Source of the DNA: JABMRF01 sp964584985
Lineage (GTDB): Bacteria > Patescibacteriota > Patescibacteriia > UBA11705 > JABHMO01
DNA length: 62,854 nt
Reading direction: 5' to 3'
NCBI GenBank assembly: GCA_964584985.1
Contig: CAZPBK010000004.1
Location: forward strand, 1-62,854
Positions within the stretch are counted from its first letter, which is position 1. Each line of letters starts with the position of its first letter. Below the pieces are notes generated by a model. The model did not search any database. It had not been told where the DNA came from and saw nothing but the letters and a program-made list of their open reading frames with translations. A program made the translations under genes and the position numbers. Below, one piece after another: positions 31,320 to 42,100 of the stretch.

Positions 31320-32690
31320 TTATTTTTCCACAAAGCGCAGTTTTATACCACACCCCAAATAATTAAAATAATTTCTCAGGGTTTTTTTAATAAATCGGCG
31401 GTAAGCGGTGGGGATATTTTCCGGTCGTTTGGCGGTGATTTCAAAAGTCAAAGGTTGAACCTTGGCTTGTTTTATTTGATAAATAAAACTTGGTTTTTTG
31501 CCGTATTGCTGGGGTGGTGATTTTTTCTTTAAAAGATATTTTAAAAAGTCATCAAGTTTTTCTTGGGAAAGTTTTCTGCGTTGATTTTGATAAATTTCCA
31601 CGACCAGATTAAGTAATTTTTTGGCTTTAAAGCCTTTTTTGGTGGAAGTGAAAACAATCGGTGCCCAAGTTAAAAAAGGAAAATGCTTATGTAAAAACTC
31701 AACATATTCACGATCTGAATAAGTGGTTTTGTCCTTTAATTTATCCCACTTGTTAATAACAAAAATCAGTGATTTATTTTGGTCTAAAATTTCTCTAGCC
31801 AAGCTTTTGTCCTGAGTGGTGATCGGTTCGGAGGCATCAATCAGTAAAAGGGTGATTTGGCTTTTTTGCAAACTCTCCAAGCTTTGTTCAATACTGTATT
31901 GATTAATTTTATTTTTAATTTTTCTTTTTTTGATGATGCCGGCTGTGTCAATGAAATTTAAAAGGTAGGTTTTTTCTTGGGATTCAAATTCCATAGTTAT
32001 GTCTTGGCTGTCGCGAGTGGTGTGAGGAGTTTGGGAAACCACGGCCAGTTTTTCTCCGGCTATTTTATTTAGCAAAGAAGATTTTCCCACATTGGGCTTG
32101 CCCAAAAGAGCGATCTTGATTTCAACCGGTCGATTTTCCGTTTCCAGCCTTTCTTTGGATTTTTTTTCAGAGAATTTAGATTTCAAAACTTGGTTAACAT
32201 CATCCAAAAGATCTCCGGTACCAAATCCTGTTTTGGCCGAAACTTGGTAAACATTTTCAAGTCCCAGTTTGAAAAAATCCGCAGTTTGATTTTTTATTTT
32301 TGGAGAATCTATTTTATTGATAACCAAAAAAACCGGTTTATTGGTCTTTTGAGCCAAGCGAGCGTATTCTTTGTCTTGCGGTAAAAGGCCTTGTTTGCCA
32401 TCCACCACTAAAAGAATTAAGTCGGCTTTTTCCAAAGATTTTTTAGCTTGATCCACTGATTCACGGTCAATTTCTTGATCAGATTCCACATCAAGTCCGG
32501 CGGTGTCAATCAGGTTGATGGTTTTTCCTTGCCAAAGGCAATCTCCAATTCGGCTGTCACGGGTAGTGCCGGCTTGAGCCGAAGTCAAGGCGGTTTCTTG
32601 TTCGGTTAAACGATTAAAAATGGTCGACTTACCAACATTGGTGCGACCAATTATAGTTACCAAAGGATTTTCATTTTCCAGTTTTTTCAT
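31320..32690 (-). CDS. der: Ribosome-biogenesis GTPase Der (EngA)
   Basis: Tandem GTPase acting in 50S assembly. First G domain: GRTNVGKST (15-23), DTAGL and NKID. Second: GKPNVGKSS, DTAGI and NKWD. A C-terminal KH-like domain has FEITAKRPENIPTAYRRFI. I chose the ATG at 32690; the longer ORF start (32729) would overlap the LCP gene. 456 residues. Part of the LCP-der-pth operon on the minus strand. Confidence 0.93.
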   Translation of the reverse strand: MKKLENENPLVTIIGRTNVGKSTIFNRLTEQETALTSAQAGTTRDSRIGDCLWQGKTINLIDTAGLDVESDQEIDRESVDQAKKSLEKADLILLVVDGKQGLLPQDKEYARLAQKTNKPVFLVINKIDSPKIKNQTADFFKLGLENVYQVSAKTGFGTGDLLDDVNQVLKSKFSEKKSKERLETENRPVEIKIALLGKPNVGKSSLLNKIAGEKLAVVSQTPHTTRDSQDITMEFESQEKTYLLNFIDTAGIIKKRKIKNKINQYSIEQSLESLQKSQITLLLIDASEPITTQDKSLAREILDQNKSLIFVINKWDKLKDKTTYSDREYVEFLHKHFPFLTWAPIVFTSTKKGFKAKKLLNLVVEIYQNQRRKLSQEKLDDFLKYLLKKKSPPQQYGKKPSFIYQIKQAKVQPLTFEITAKRPENIPTAYRRFIKKTLRNYFNYLGCGIKLRFVEK

Positions 32691-32694
32691 ATTT

Positions 32695-34119
32695 TTATTG
32701 ATCGGTTTGGTTGTTTGCCTCCAAACCAAGGACGATCATAAAATCAAGATCCGGAGCAGCTGAATTGCTAATCCATTCCGGGATTTGATTTCCCATTATA
32801 GTAGAATTATATTGTTTTTTTAAGTAGTTGCTTTGTTTGTTTAGTTCTCGGTCGGAAAGTTTGTAAATAACGGTTTTTTTATGGTTTTGCTGGGGAGCGT
32901 TGCCGATTTTAATTACTTTGTAGCCTTGCTGTTTTAGTTCTTGCGAATTTCGTGAAGCCAGGCCGGGAATAGTGGTGCCGTTGCGAATTTCAAATCTGGC
33001 CGGTTGGGTTTTTGGCGCAGTTATTTTTTTTTCACTGAAAAGAGTATCGGCCAGGTATTGAATATCGCTAAGATCATCGCCTCGTGGCTTTAAAACATAA
33101 GCCTCATTAACAATACTGGCGTAAAGATAGCCTCCTGGTGAATCATCTAAAATCTTGGTGTTTATGGAGCTTAAGTCTGTTTTTTGCACTAACTTGGCCA
33201 GCTTAAGAATTTCCCAAGGCTCAAGATCTGTTTTTAGGTGTTTTGATAGTTCACTGAGAAGGCCGGATATTTTTCCCGGACTTAGAAAAAAATTATAAGA
33301 AAAAACCCTGTTTTTGATTGCTTGGATAACTTTTTGTTGTCTGAGGCTACGGGCAAAGTCAGAGCCTTGTCCGTTATTGCCGTGTCTGGAGCGGGTAAAA
33401 TTAAGAGCAGTTTCTCCGTCCATGGTTTGCCAGCCTTTTTCAAAGGAAACCACTTTGTACTTGTGATCCTTGGTTGGGAATTGAAAATCTGTAAATGGCG
33501 TATCTACTTGAACCTTAATTCCGCCCAATTCATCAATCATTTTTTCAAATCCGGAGAAATCAATTCTTACATAATAATGAATTGGTTGGTTAAGTAAATT
33601 TTCTACTACCTCTTTGGTTAAAAGCGCTCCTTGACCGAAATTTTTTTGTTCACCAAAGGCGTTGGCATTATTGATTTTCCACCAGCCGTAGCCCGGAATT
33701 TCCACCAAAAGATCTCTGGGAACGGATATCATGGCCGCTTCTTTTGTTGACGGTTTTAAGCTAGCGAAAATAATAGTATCTGTCAAATAGGGACCGTCAT
33801 GTTTTTTTCCGCCCATCCCTAAAAGCAAAAAATTAATGCGGTCGTCTGATTCTCCTTGCAGATTTCCTCCTCCGGCCAGACTGTTAAGTTGTTTGAAAAT
33901 ATTAATTTTTCCGCTAAAAACATCGGTAATGCTGTTATTGGTAAATAAAACCTGATAAGAAAAAACCAAAAAAGCCACTATTAAAACAACCAGTAGGTAA
34001 ATAATGAATTTGCTGACTTTGAATATTTTTTTGCCTTTTGGGCGTTGATTGTCCGCTTTGGTTAAAAGGTTTACCTTGGGATCAGTTAAATGATCCTGAG
34101 TTTTTTGGTATCTTTGCAT
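32695..34119 (-). CDS. LytR-CpsA-Psr (LCP) family protein with C-terminal LytR_C domain
   Basis: Predicted to transfer lipid-linked glycopolymers to peptidoglycan. A cytoplasmic basic N-terminus of about 35 residues and one membrane helix (IYLLVVLIVAFLVFSYQVLF) precede the LCP domain: NFLLLGMGG, ISVPRDLLVEIPGYGWWKIN, YYVRIDFSGFEKMIDELGGI and ALNFTRSRHG. A C-terminal LytR_C-like domain (ARFEIRNGTTIPGLASR) follows. 474 residues from the ATG at 34119. It starts the operon with der and pth. Confidence 0.88.
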   Translation of the reverse strand: MQRYQKTQDHLTDPKVNLLTKADNQRPKGKKIFKVSKFIIYLLVVLIVAFLVFSYQVLFTNNSITDVFSGKINIFKQLNSLAGGGNLQGESDDRINFLLLGMGGKKHDGPYLTDTIIFASLKPSTKEAAMISVPRDLLVEIPGYGWWKINNANAFGEQKNFGQGALLTKEVVENLLNQPIHYYVRIDFSGFEKMIDELGGIKVQVDTPFTDFQFPTKDHKYKVVSFEKGWQTMDGETALNFTRSRHGNNGQGSDFARSLRQQKVIQAIKNRVFSYNFFLSPGKISGLLSELSKHLKTDLEPWEILKLAKLVQKTDLSSINTKILDDSPGGYLYASIVNEAYVLKPRGDDLSDIQYLADTLFSEKKITAPKTQPARFEIRNGTTIPGLASRNSQELKQQGYKVIKIGNAPQQNHKKTVIYKLSDRELNKQSNYLKKQYNSTIMGNQIPEWISNSAAPDLDFMIVLGLEANNQTDQ

Positions 34120-34209
34120 AAAAAAATAAAAAACGATCAAGTTTTTCTCTCTTTTTTATTATAAAACAAAATAGGTTGAAAAACAAGAGCGAAAAAGGGG
34201 AGTGAGGGT

Positions 34210-34237
34210 TTGAAATATCTGTTTAATGTGATATAAT
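34210..34237 (+). promoter_or_regulatory. Likely lepB promoter
   Basis: TTGAAA (34210-34215), 16-bp spacer, TATAAT (34232-34237), 45 bp before the lepB ATG. Confidence 0.5.
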
Positions 34238-34282
34238 GTTAAAGATTAAAGAAGTTATCCACTTTCTTATTATTTTTTAAAT

Positions 34283-34888
34283 ATGTCTTTTTCAGATAAA
34301 GATTTTTACGATAATAAAACCCCGGGTCAAAAAGTGATTGAGTTTATATGGGATTTGATCAAGGTGGTTTGTATCTCGCTGGCCATAATTATTCCGGTTA
34401 GATATTTTTTGATCCAACCTTTTTATGTTAAAGGAGCGTCCATGGAGCCCAGTTTTTATGATCATGAATATTTGATTATAGATGAAATCAGTTATCGCTT
34501 TGATGATCCGGAAAGAGGGGATATTATTGTTTTTAAATTTCCCAAGGATCCGTCACAATTTTATATAAAAAGAGTGATCGGTTTGCCGGGCGAAACTGTT
34601 GAAATAAAAGATAATCATGTTTATATCACCAAAGGGGAAAAGCGTTTTATTTTAGACGAAAGTTATTTAGCTGAAAATACCAGGACAACCAGAAGTAAAA
34701 AATGGACTCTGGGAAAAGGCGAATATTATGTATTGGGAGATAATCGTGAGCATAGTTCTGATTCTCGCAGTTTTGGTCCGGTTTACCGAGATTTGATAGT
34801 GGGCAAGGTTTGGTTTAGAGGTTGGCCTTTGTGGCGTTTTACCTTTTTTTCAGGGGAAGACTATTATAAAAGTCATAATGGAGCATAG
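34283..34888 (+). CDS. lepB: Signal peptidase I
   Basis: Cleaves signal peptides at the outer face of the membrane. One N-terminal membrane helix (about 21-44) is followed by box B GASMEPSF with the catalytic Ser at 53, box D YIKRVIGLPGE with the general-base Lys at 96, and box E GDNREHSSDSR. 201 residues, single-anchor Gram-positive type. The many exported proteins in the window would be its substrates. hisS follows after 52 bp. Confidence 0.93.
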   Translation: MSFSDKDFYDNKTPGQKVIEFIWDLIKVVCISLAIIIPVRYFLIQPFYVKGASMEPSFYDHEYLIIDEISYRFDDPERGDIIVFKFPKDPSQFYIKRVIGLPGETVEIKDNHVYITKGEKRFILDESYLAENTRTTRSKKWTLGKGEYYVLGDNREHSSDSRSFGPVYRDLIVGKVWFRGWPLWRFTFFSGEDYYKSHNGA

Positions 34889-34940
34889 GCTGAGTATTGT
34901 TTTAATTGCGTGATTTATAAAAAGTTAAAATATTTTATTT

Positions 34941-36278
34941 ATGCCCAGAAGAAAAAAACAAGAACAACCAAAAGAAGAAATAAAAAAAATAAAAACTCCT
35001 CACTTATTGGAAGGATTTAAAGATATTCTTCCCGCGGATGACAAATATTGGAATTTTGTGGAAAACGAAGTGCGAAAGATTATTCATGATTACAGTTTTC
35101 GTCGCGTTGAAACACCTGTTTTGGAAAAATATGAATTATTTAATCATACCTTATTTAAACGATCCGGAATTTTGGATAAAGAATCTTTCAATTTTATTGA
35201 TAAAGGGTATAAGGTTATTATGCGTCCGGATGCCACAGCTTCGGTGGCCAGAGCATTTATTGAACATAATATGATTAATCAAGTCATGCCGGTAAAATTA
35301 TATCATTGGGGAAAAATGTTCCGACAAGGAAAAATTGAAGAAGACAAGTTGCGTCAGTTTACACAGGTTAGCTTTGAAATAATTGGAGATTCTTCACCTT
35401 TTCTTGATGCCGAGTTGATTATTTTAGCTTATTTTCTTTTGAAAAAACTGGGAATTGATACCGAGGTCAAGTTGAACAGTTTGGGCTGTACGGTCTGTCG
35501 TCCGGAATATGCCAAGGCTTTGTCCGGTTTTATAAAATCAAAAAGAGCAACTGTTTGTGCCGAATGTAGAAAAAAAGCTACCCGCGATCCTTTTTATTTT
35601 CTTAATTGTACCAATAATAAATGTCAAAGAGTCAGAGATGAGGCTCCGCAAATGGTGGATTGGTTATGCGATAATTGTCGAGATCATCTTTTCCGAGTTT
35701 TAGAATATTTGGATGAGCTTAAAATTCCTTATAAACTTGCACCTAGCTTATTTAGAAACTTTGACTATTATTCAAAAACTGTCTTTGAGTTGCAAACTTT
35801 GGAAGAAGAAGATAAAAAATCCGTGGTCTTGGTCGGGGGAGGCCGTTATGACGATTTAATAGAAATGCTCAACGGACCAAGTACTCCGGGAGCCGGTTTT
35901 TCGTTGGGGATTGAAAAGGCAATCAATCAAATTAAAGCGCGAAAAGTGGAATTACCCAAGCCGGAAGCCCCAGATCTTTTCATGGCTCAAATCAGTGAGC
36001 AGGCCAGGAAAAAAGCCTTTGTCTTTTATGAAGAGTTAAGAAAAGAGGGTTTTTCAGTTAAAGCTAATTTTTCAAAAAGCAGTTTAAAAGCTCAATTGGA
36101 TATAGCTACCAAGATGGGCGCAAAACTGGTTCTTATTCTGGGAAAGAAAGAAGCTTCCGAAGATACTATTTTATTAAGGGATGTGGCCAGCGGAATACAA
36201 GAGGTGGTTAATATTAAAAAAGTATTGCCGGAGATAAAAAAGAGATTAAAGGAAAAAAGAAAACAAGAAGAAGAATAG
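34941..36278 (+). CDS. hisS: Histidyl-tRNA synthetase
   Basis: Class II enzyme charging tRNA-His. LLEGFKDILPAD opens the core, VMRPDATASVARAF is the motif 2 area and YHWGKMFRQGK the arginine tetrad region. A Cys-containing insertion (CTVCRPEY, CAECRKK, NCTNNKCQ, CDNCRDH, about 180-250) has enough cysteines for zinc. VLVGGGRYDDLI and GFSLGIEKAI are the HisA and motif 3 signatures, and a C-terminal anticodon domain follows. 445 residues; a lysine-rich N-terminal tail of about 20 is extra. Confidence 0.92.
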   Translation: MPRRKKQEQPKEEIKKIKTPHLLEGFKDILPADDKYWNFVENEVRKIIHDYSFRRVETPVLEKYELFNHTLFKRSGILDKESFNFIDKGYKVIMRPDATASVARAFIEHNMINQVMPVKLYHWGKMFRQGKIEEDKLRQFTQVSFEIIGDSSPFLDAELIILAYFLLKKLGIDTEVKLNSLGCTVCRPEYAKALSGFIKSKRATVCAECRKKATRDPFYFLNCTNNKCQRVRDEAPQMVDWLCDNCRDHLFRVLEYLDELKIPYKLAPSLFRNFDYYSKTVFELQTLEEEDKKSVVLVGGGRYDDLIEMLNGPSTPGAGFSLGIEKAINQIKARKVELPKPEAPDLFMAQISEQARKKAFVFYEELRKEGFSVKANFSKSSLKAQLDIATKMGAKLVLILGKKEASEDTILLRDVASGIQEVVNIKKVLPEIKKRLKEKRKQEEE

Positions 36279-36279
36279 T

Positions 36280-36308
36280 TTGACTTTACAGTTTTTTTGC
36301 TGTAAAAT
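36280..36308 (+). promoter_or_regulatory. Promoter of rpsU
   Basis: TTGACT (36280-36285), 17-bp spacer, TAAAAT (36303-36308). The spacer is part of a TTTACAG/CTGTAAA inverted repeat. Confidence 0.55.
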
Positions 36309-36344
36309 AGCAGAATATAAAAAAATAAAGGAGTTGTTAAACTT

Positions 36345-36569
36345 ATGGCTTTAGAAGTAAAAAGAAAAAAAGGCGAAACATTTGAAGCTTTTGTCAGAAG
36401 ATTTAAAAAACGTTTAAGACAAAGCGGCTTGACTTTGGAGTATAGAAAAAAGACTTACAAAAAAAAGCCGGTTAGTCGTAATTTACAAAAAGCTCAAACC
36501 TTGGCACGGAAAGAGCATAGGGAAAGAAGAGAATATTTAAAAAAAACCGGAAAACTAAAAGAGGAATAA
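36345..36569 (+). CDS. rpsU: Ribosomal protein bS21
   Basis: Small-subunit protein near the anti-SD end of 16S rRNA. 74 residues: ALEVKRKKGETFEAFVRRFK then KRLRQSGLTLEYRKKTYKKK, matching the family's R-x-F-x-R-x-F-K core. Own promoter and an AAGGAG SD. yqeY follows after 57 bp, the same pair as in many bacteria. Confidence 0.88.
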   Translation: MALEVKRKKGETFEAFVRRFKKRLRQSGLTLEYRKKTYKKKPVSRNLQKAQTLARKEHRERREYLKKTGKLKEE

Positions 36570-36626
36570 TATTGTATTTATTCAGGTTTTGGTTTTTATT
36601 CTTATTCAATTTGTTGTATAATTAAT

Positions 36627-37076
36627 ATGAATTTGAAAAATGATATAGACTTGGCTTTTAAAAAAGCCATGCAAGAAAAAGACAAAGAGGGACTGTCCGT
36701 TTTAAGGATGCTTAAAGCCTCATTAAAAAACAAGGCAATTGAAACAAAAAAGCAGGTTTTGGAGGATGCCGATATTTTAACGGTTTTAAAATCCGAAATA
36801 AAGAAGCGTCGTGATTCCATTGAGTCGTTTTTGGAAAATGACCGAAAAGAACAAGCGGAGAAAGAGAAAAAAGAGTTAGCGGTCTTGCAACGGTTTATGC
36901 CTGAACAAATAGGAGAAAATGAAATAATTCAGACCGTTGAAAAGGTAATCAAGGAATTGCCGGAAGAAGAGCAAGGTAATTTTGGTAAAGTGATGAAAGC
37001 GGTTATGGCGAAAATTGGACAAAAAGCCGATGGAGGTTTGGTGGCCGCAACGGTTAAAAAACTCTTGTCCGAATAA
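36627..37076 (+). CDS. yqeY: GatB/YqeY domain protein
   Basis: 149 residues, helical: DIDLAFKKAMQEKDKEGLSVL then RMLKASLKN near the start and VMKAVMAKIGQKADGGLVAATVKKLLSE at the end, the characteristic YqeY tail. The fold is the tRNA-binding helical domain of GatB, but as a stand-alone protein its role is not settled. It pairs with rpsU as usual. An ATTGTAA/TTACAAT hairpin follows the stop. Confidence 0.88.
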   Translation: MNLKNDIDLAFKKAMQEKDKEGLSVLRMLKASLKNKAIETKKQVLEDADILTVLKSEIKKRRDSIESFLENDRKEQAEKEKKELAVLQRFMPEQIGENEIIQTVEKVIKELPEEEQGNFGKVMKAVMAKIGQKADGGLVAATVKKLLSE

Positions 37077-37126
37077 TTTATTGTAAGTTCAAGAAACTTT
37101 AGTTTACAATAGGTAATTATTAATAA

Positions 37127-37161
37127 GACCGTTTCTTTGACAAAGGGCGGTCTCGGAGGGA
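37127..37161 (+). promoter_or_regulatory. Leader hairpin and SD of the surface-protein operon
   Basis: GACCG ... CGGTC (37127-37152), with an inner CTTT/AAAG pairing, sits immediately before a GGAGG SD (37155-37160) and the ATG at 37166. It could control initiation or stabilise the mRNA. Confidence 0.45.
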
Positions 37162-37165
37162 AAAG

Positions 37166-39172
37166 ATGAGGAGAAAAATAAATCAAAATAAATTATTTAT
37201 AAAAATAACCGCTATTTTTTTTGTATTGGTATTGGCGGTTATTTTATTTTTTGGTTCAGCTGTTCAAGCCCAGGAAAACGATATTCAATCCGGGTTGCAG
37301 GATACGGGCGAAGCGGCCGGATTGCAAACCGATGATCCCAGAGCCATTGTTGGTAGGATAATCAATATAGCCTTGGGATTGTTGGGATCGGTGGCTATTA
37401 TTATTGTTTTATATGGAGGCTTTTTGTATATGACTGCTGGTGGAGAATCTGAGAAAGTTGATAAAGCTAAAAAGGTTTTAATCAACGGTTTTATAGGTTT
37501 GACCATAATTTTGTCTTCTTACGCCATTGTTTCTTTTGTGATCAATCGCTTGATGGGAGCTACGGAAGGTGGTGACGGTTTGGAAACTCAATATTACGCC
37601 AGTCCTATTTTGGGTTCTGGTTATGGTTTATCCAATGCCGCCTTTGGTCAAGTTATTCAAAATCATTATCCCAAACCCGAGCAAACCGAAGTGGCCAGAA
37701 ATACGGCAATTATGGTGACTTTTCGTTCGGAAATTGATCCAAATTCGGTTATAGATTCAGAAGCTGAAACAGATTATCCTTGTCCCGATTCAATGACCGA
37801 AGGTACGATTTGCGGACCAATAAATACTGATTCCATTCGGATTTACAAATGTCAAGACATGATTAATGAGACTCAACCGGACGCAGATTTGGTAGATTGC
37901 CATTCTGCCGAGATCACCGATATTTCCAACGAAGACTTATTGGTGCCCGGTTATGTGATGGTGGCCGCTGATCATCGCAATGTTATTTTTAATCCTTATG
38001 GAGATTCAGCGGATCAACATTTGGGTAATTCGGACGAAGAGGTTCCTTATATTGTTTATTTAAAGGAGAGTATCAGAAAAGACGACGGTAGTGGAGACTC
38101 TATTTTTAATGTTAAATACAATGAATATAAGTGGCGGTTTACCACCGGCACGGTGATTGACTTGGTGCCGCCGAAAATTATTTCCGTTATTCCGCCCGAT
38201 GTTGTTTATCCCGACCTTCAGGAAAAAGGGCTTGATGAAAATGGTTATGTTTATTTAAATTCATTGGTAGTGGTAAATTTTGATGAGCCGGTTATTCCAC
38301 TTTTTGGCCAAAGTCAATCTTGCACAGCCGAAGATGAGAACAATGAAATTGAGATTACCGGTGAAGAAATTTTACCAAATTGTACAACTAATCATATTCA
38401 AGGTGATTGGCAGGTTGGAATTAATGGATACCGAACTGTTCAATTTAGACCGTCAACTCAATGCGAAGGAGTGGATAAAAATTCTTGTGGTCAACCGGTT
38501 TACTGTTTACCGGCCAATTCAGAAATAACCTCTTTGGTTAAAGCGGCCGAGGTTGGTGAAACCGGTATAGCCCAATGGTTTACCGGCATAATGGATATGG
38601 GACAAAACTCTTTGGACGGTAATGGCAATGGGGAAGCTGAAGGCCGGGATGCGGATAATTATGAATGGAAATTTACCACGGGGGAGTCTTTAGAACTTGA
38701 ACCGCCGAAAATAACTTCTGTGGAGCCGGCCAACAACTCGGAAAATATTGATATTTTTCAGCCGATAATCGCTACTTTTGATGAAGCTTTAGATTCGGCT
38801 TCAGTGGATGAAGAGGTTTCTTTAAAAGGTTATGCTTATAACGAAGAATATGCTAAGTGGTATGATGCCAATTTGTTTTATAATAATGAAAGCGAGACCT
38901 TGGAAATGCAGAAAATTAAATTAGAGCACGGCCCTTTTGCCGAGTGGAATCCGACTGAGGGTGAAGCACCCAAATATACGCCGGTCATTACTTCCAAAAT
39001 AAAAGATTTATTTCAAAACTGTTTTAATCCTTCTACTGAAAAAAATACTTTAGATAATAGCCATTGTTATAGTTCTGATTTAAATGATGGTGATTCCTGC
39101 TGTCCGTCCGGAGCTAACAATGTTTTGGATAAATATTCGGATACGGCCGTTTGTCCGGAACCATGGGAATAA
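37166..39172 (+). CDS. Exported protein: N-terminal TrbC/VirB2-like module plus Ig-like (Big_5) domains
   Basis: 668 residues. Signal or first helix (ITAIFFVLVLAVILFFGSAV, about 12-31), then the two-helix module (IVGRIINIALGLLGSVAIII, then GFIGLTIILSSYAIVSFVI; about 52-125) related to TrbC/VirB2 pilins. The rest is extracellular, with repeated Big_5/SbsA-like Ig units, each carrying TNIMVTF-like strands (ARNTAIMVTFRSEIDPNSV; ITSVEPANNSENIDIFQP), and scattered cysteines. It has a strong SD and leader hairpin and is followed after 24 bp by a giant relative. Confidence 0.75.
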   Translation: MRRKINQNKLFIKITAIFFVLVLAVILFFGSAVQAQENDIQSGLQDTGEAAGLQTDDPRAIVGRIINIALGLLGSVAIIIVLYGGFLYMTAGGESEKVDKAKKVLINGFIGLTIILSSYAIVSFVINRLMGATEGGDGLETQYYASPILGSGYGLSNAAFGQVIQNHYPKPEQTEVARNTAIMVTFRSEIDPNSVIDSEAETDYPCPDSMTEGTICGPINTDSIRIYKCQDMINETQPDADLVDCHSAEITDISNEDLLVPGYVMVAADHRNVIFNPYGDSADQHLGNSDEEVPYIVYLKESIRKDDGSGDSIFNVKYNEYKWRFTTGTVIDLVPPKIISVIPPDVVYPDLQEKGLDENGYVYLNSLVVVNFDEPVIPLFGQSQSCTAEDENNEIEITGEEILPNCTTNHIQGDWQVGINGYRTVQFRPSTQCEGVDKNSCGQPVYCLPANSEITSLVKAAEVGETGIAQWFTGIMDMGQNSLDGNGNGEAEGRDADNYEWKFTTGESLELEPPKITSVEPANNSENIDIFQPIIATFDEALDSASVDEEVSLKGYAYNEEYAKWYDANLFYNNESETLEMQKIKLEHGPFAEWNPTEGEAPKYTPVITSKIKDLFQNCFNPSTEKNTLDNSHCYSSDLNDGDSCCPSGANNVLDKYSDTAVCPEPWE

Positions 39173-39196
39173 CTTGCTAATCAATTTTAAAAATCC

Positions 39197-42100
39197 ATGC
39201 TTGTCAAAAAACATTACAAAAAAATTATAATCAGCTTATTTATAGGTTTGCTGGTTTTTGGTTTTTTGGGATTTTTTAATTTGTCAGCCTTGCAGGCTCA
39301 GGAACTTGATCTGGGCGTGGAGGAAGTCGGTGAAGCTACCGGTCTAAGTCAAGGAGGCGGTGATTTAAGGGTAACCATTGGAAAAATAATTCAAGCCTTT
39401 TTAGGCTTTTTAGGAGTAATTGCTTTAGCTATTGTTTTATACGGCGGGTTTTTGTATATGACGGCTGGTGGCAGTCAAGATAAAATTGATAAAGCCAAAA
39501 AACTTTTAATAAATGCTTTTATCGGGTTGACCATTATTTTGGCATCTTACGCTATTACCTCTTTTGTGATCAGTCGTCTAACCGAGGCCATTGGTACCGG
39601 CGTGGAGGTTAGTACTGGCGGTGACGGTTATGGTCCGGATGGATGTCAAGGAGGCTTGTGTACCAGCGGAGGATCTTCTTTTATTGTCAAATCAATCTCA
39701 CCGACCGGTGATACTGATATACGCAATGTAAAGGTAAAAATAAATTTTTCCAAAGCAGTTAATCCGGCCAGTGTTAATCAAGAAAACATACAAATAAGTA
39801 AAGCCGGTGGTAATCAGTTTGAAACCCAAAACTTGATTCCGGTTTTAGCCGAGGAAAACAATGATAACAGCACTGAAATTTTAGTTGCAGTTAGTGAGGA
39901 TGATGATAATTTTGGCGGAGAAAACGGCTGGTTGGTTTGTAGCGAAGATTATTTGGGAGATACGCCGATGAAACTGGGGTATGATTTAAATACCATAGAT
40001 TTTACTGACATTGAAGAAGTGAAATTTGTTTTTGAAAGCGAGATTTCCAGCGAGCAAAGTATATTTGATGTTTATTGTGGTGATGATATAGAAGAAGAGG
40101 TTGAGCAATTAAAGCAGGCTTGGTTGCCGAATAACGGATTTAACGAAATTATTTTACCGGAGGCTTGTTATAGTGAATCAAACAATGTCCATATTAAATT
40201 CGTTCGCCAAGGAGAAGGTTGTTTAAAAATGGATCAAGCTATTTTGCAAGTACAAACCAAGAGTCAGGCTTCTGATCAAGAAAATTTAGTAGCCGGCACT
40301 TTGAGTGTTGATTCGGAAAACGGCAAGGCGGTTGTTTTTTCGCCCGAGGCCTCTTGTCCCGAACCAAATCAGGATTTGGCTTGTTTTGAAGCTGATAGCA
40401 CTTATGAAGTAAATATAAAAGCCGGAGGAGTAAAAACTTTGGCCGGCGGTTTTAACGGAGTGTCCTGTGCTGTGGGCAGTCAATGCAGTGGTCAGTTTAC
40501 CACCGGTAATTTAGTAGATACGGCCGCGCCCGAAGTAAACATTTCAGCTCCTTATGATGGTCAAAAATTAAGTATAAATTCCAATATTTTTGTTGATGTT
40601 TCGGCCAGTGATGATAGCGCAGTGGCCGGTAGCAAACTTTATATAGATGATGAATTTTACAATGAGCATTTAAGCAATGATGTTTCTCAGGAATATCTGC
40701 ATTCATATACTTGGATGGCTTGGCTTGAACAAGGTTATGATCTGGGTCAGCATAATATAAAGGTTCAGGCTATGGATATTGATGATAATACTGTGGAAGA
40801 AGATATAGATGTTTATCTTTTGCCGGAAGATTGTTTTGATGAAAACGGGGATATTATCTGCGGAAGTCCGGAATGCGGAGCCTGCGATGGTGATTTTTGT
40901 TCCAGTGACGCTGAGTGCGCTGGTGAGTGTTTGTTTACTTGCGGGGGAACCGGCACAACTTCTTGTGAAAATGATGATGATTGTGATGGTGAGGAAGCCT
41001 GTTTGGGTGTTTGTTCCAGTTTGCCGATTATAAGCGATATTGCGCCGAAAAAAGCCGGACCGGGTAATTTGGTTTCCATAGTTGGTTTTGGTTTTGAAGC
41101 TTTTCAAGAAAATGATCAGCCGGAAAATAATTTAGTGGCCAGCCGGGTCTATTTTACTTCTGGTTTTGATGAAAACAATCAACCTGTTTATTTACAGGCT
41201 GAGTTGGGATGTGATCCGGCCGGTTCTTGGTCTGACAATCAAATTGTAGCCAAGGTGCCTTCGGAAGCTGTGACCGGTCCGGTAAAAATAATTAATAAAT
41301 TAAATCAAACGGATAATACTCAAAATGATCGCGGTTGGGTTGGTGATTTTGAAGTGGATGAAGGGGTATCTTATCCGGGACTTTGCTCTGTGCAAAGAAT
41401 TGGTTGTGCGGAAAATTGTCAGCAGGGTTTTGCCAAGGATGAGATTGAAGCCGAAGGTGAAAACTTTGGTGAAACTGAAAATGAAAATGATGGTTTGTTT
41501 TTTGCCCAAAGCAAAGTTTTAAATACAAATAATCCTGAATGGAGGGATAATTTAATTAGCGGAAGGAAAGTGCCTTTGATAGATCCGGGCCGTTATAATG
41601 TAGCGGTTAAAAAAGGTGCAAAAATTAGTAATCCCATGAAATTTACGGTTATTTCTTCGGAATTTTCTCCGACTGTTGAATCAGTTGAACCGGGGTCGGC
41701 TCCGATTGGCGCACTGCTTACGATTAAAGGTAATTATTTTGGTGATGATATTGGACATGTCGGCTTTGTGCGGACTATGGGTGACGGTAATGAATATGAA
41801 TGGGTGGGAGAATTTAGTTGTGGTGAACAAAGTTGGTCTAACCAAGAAGTGATTATTAAAGTGCCTGAGTCTATTGCCAATACGGCTGGCGAGTTAGGAG
41901 AAAGCGTGGTTGGTTCCTATCAATTAGTGGTTTATACTGCGGACGGTTTGGCCAGCAATTATTATAATTTTGAAATAAATGACAATCAACCCGGACCTGG
42001 TTTATGTTCTTTGTCTCCGGACAATGGACCGGTGGGCACAACGGTTGAATTTATTGGTGAGAATTTTTCTTCTGAAGGTGATTACAATATTTTGTTTAAT

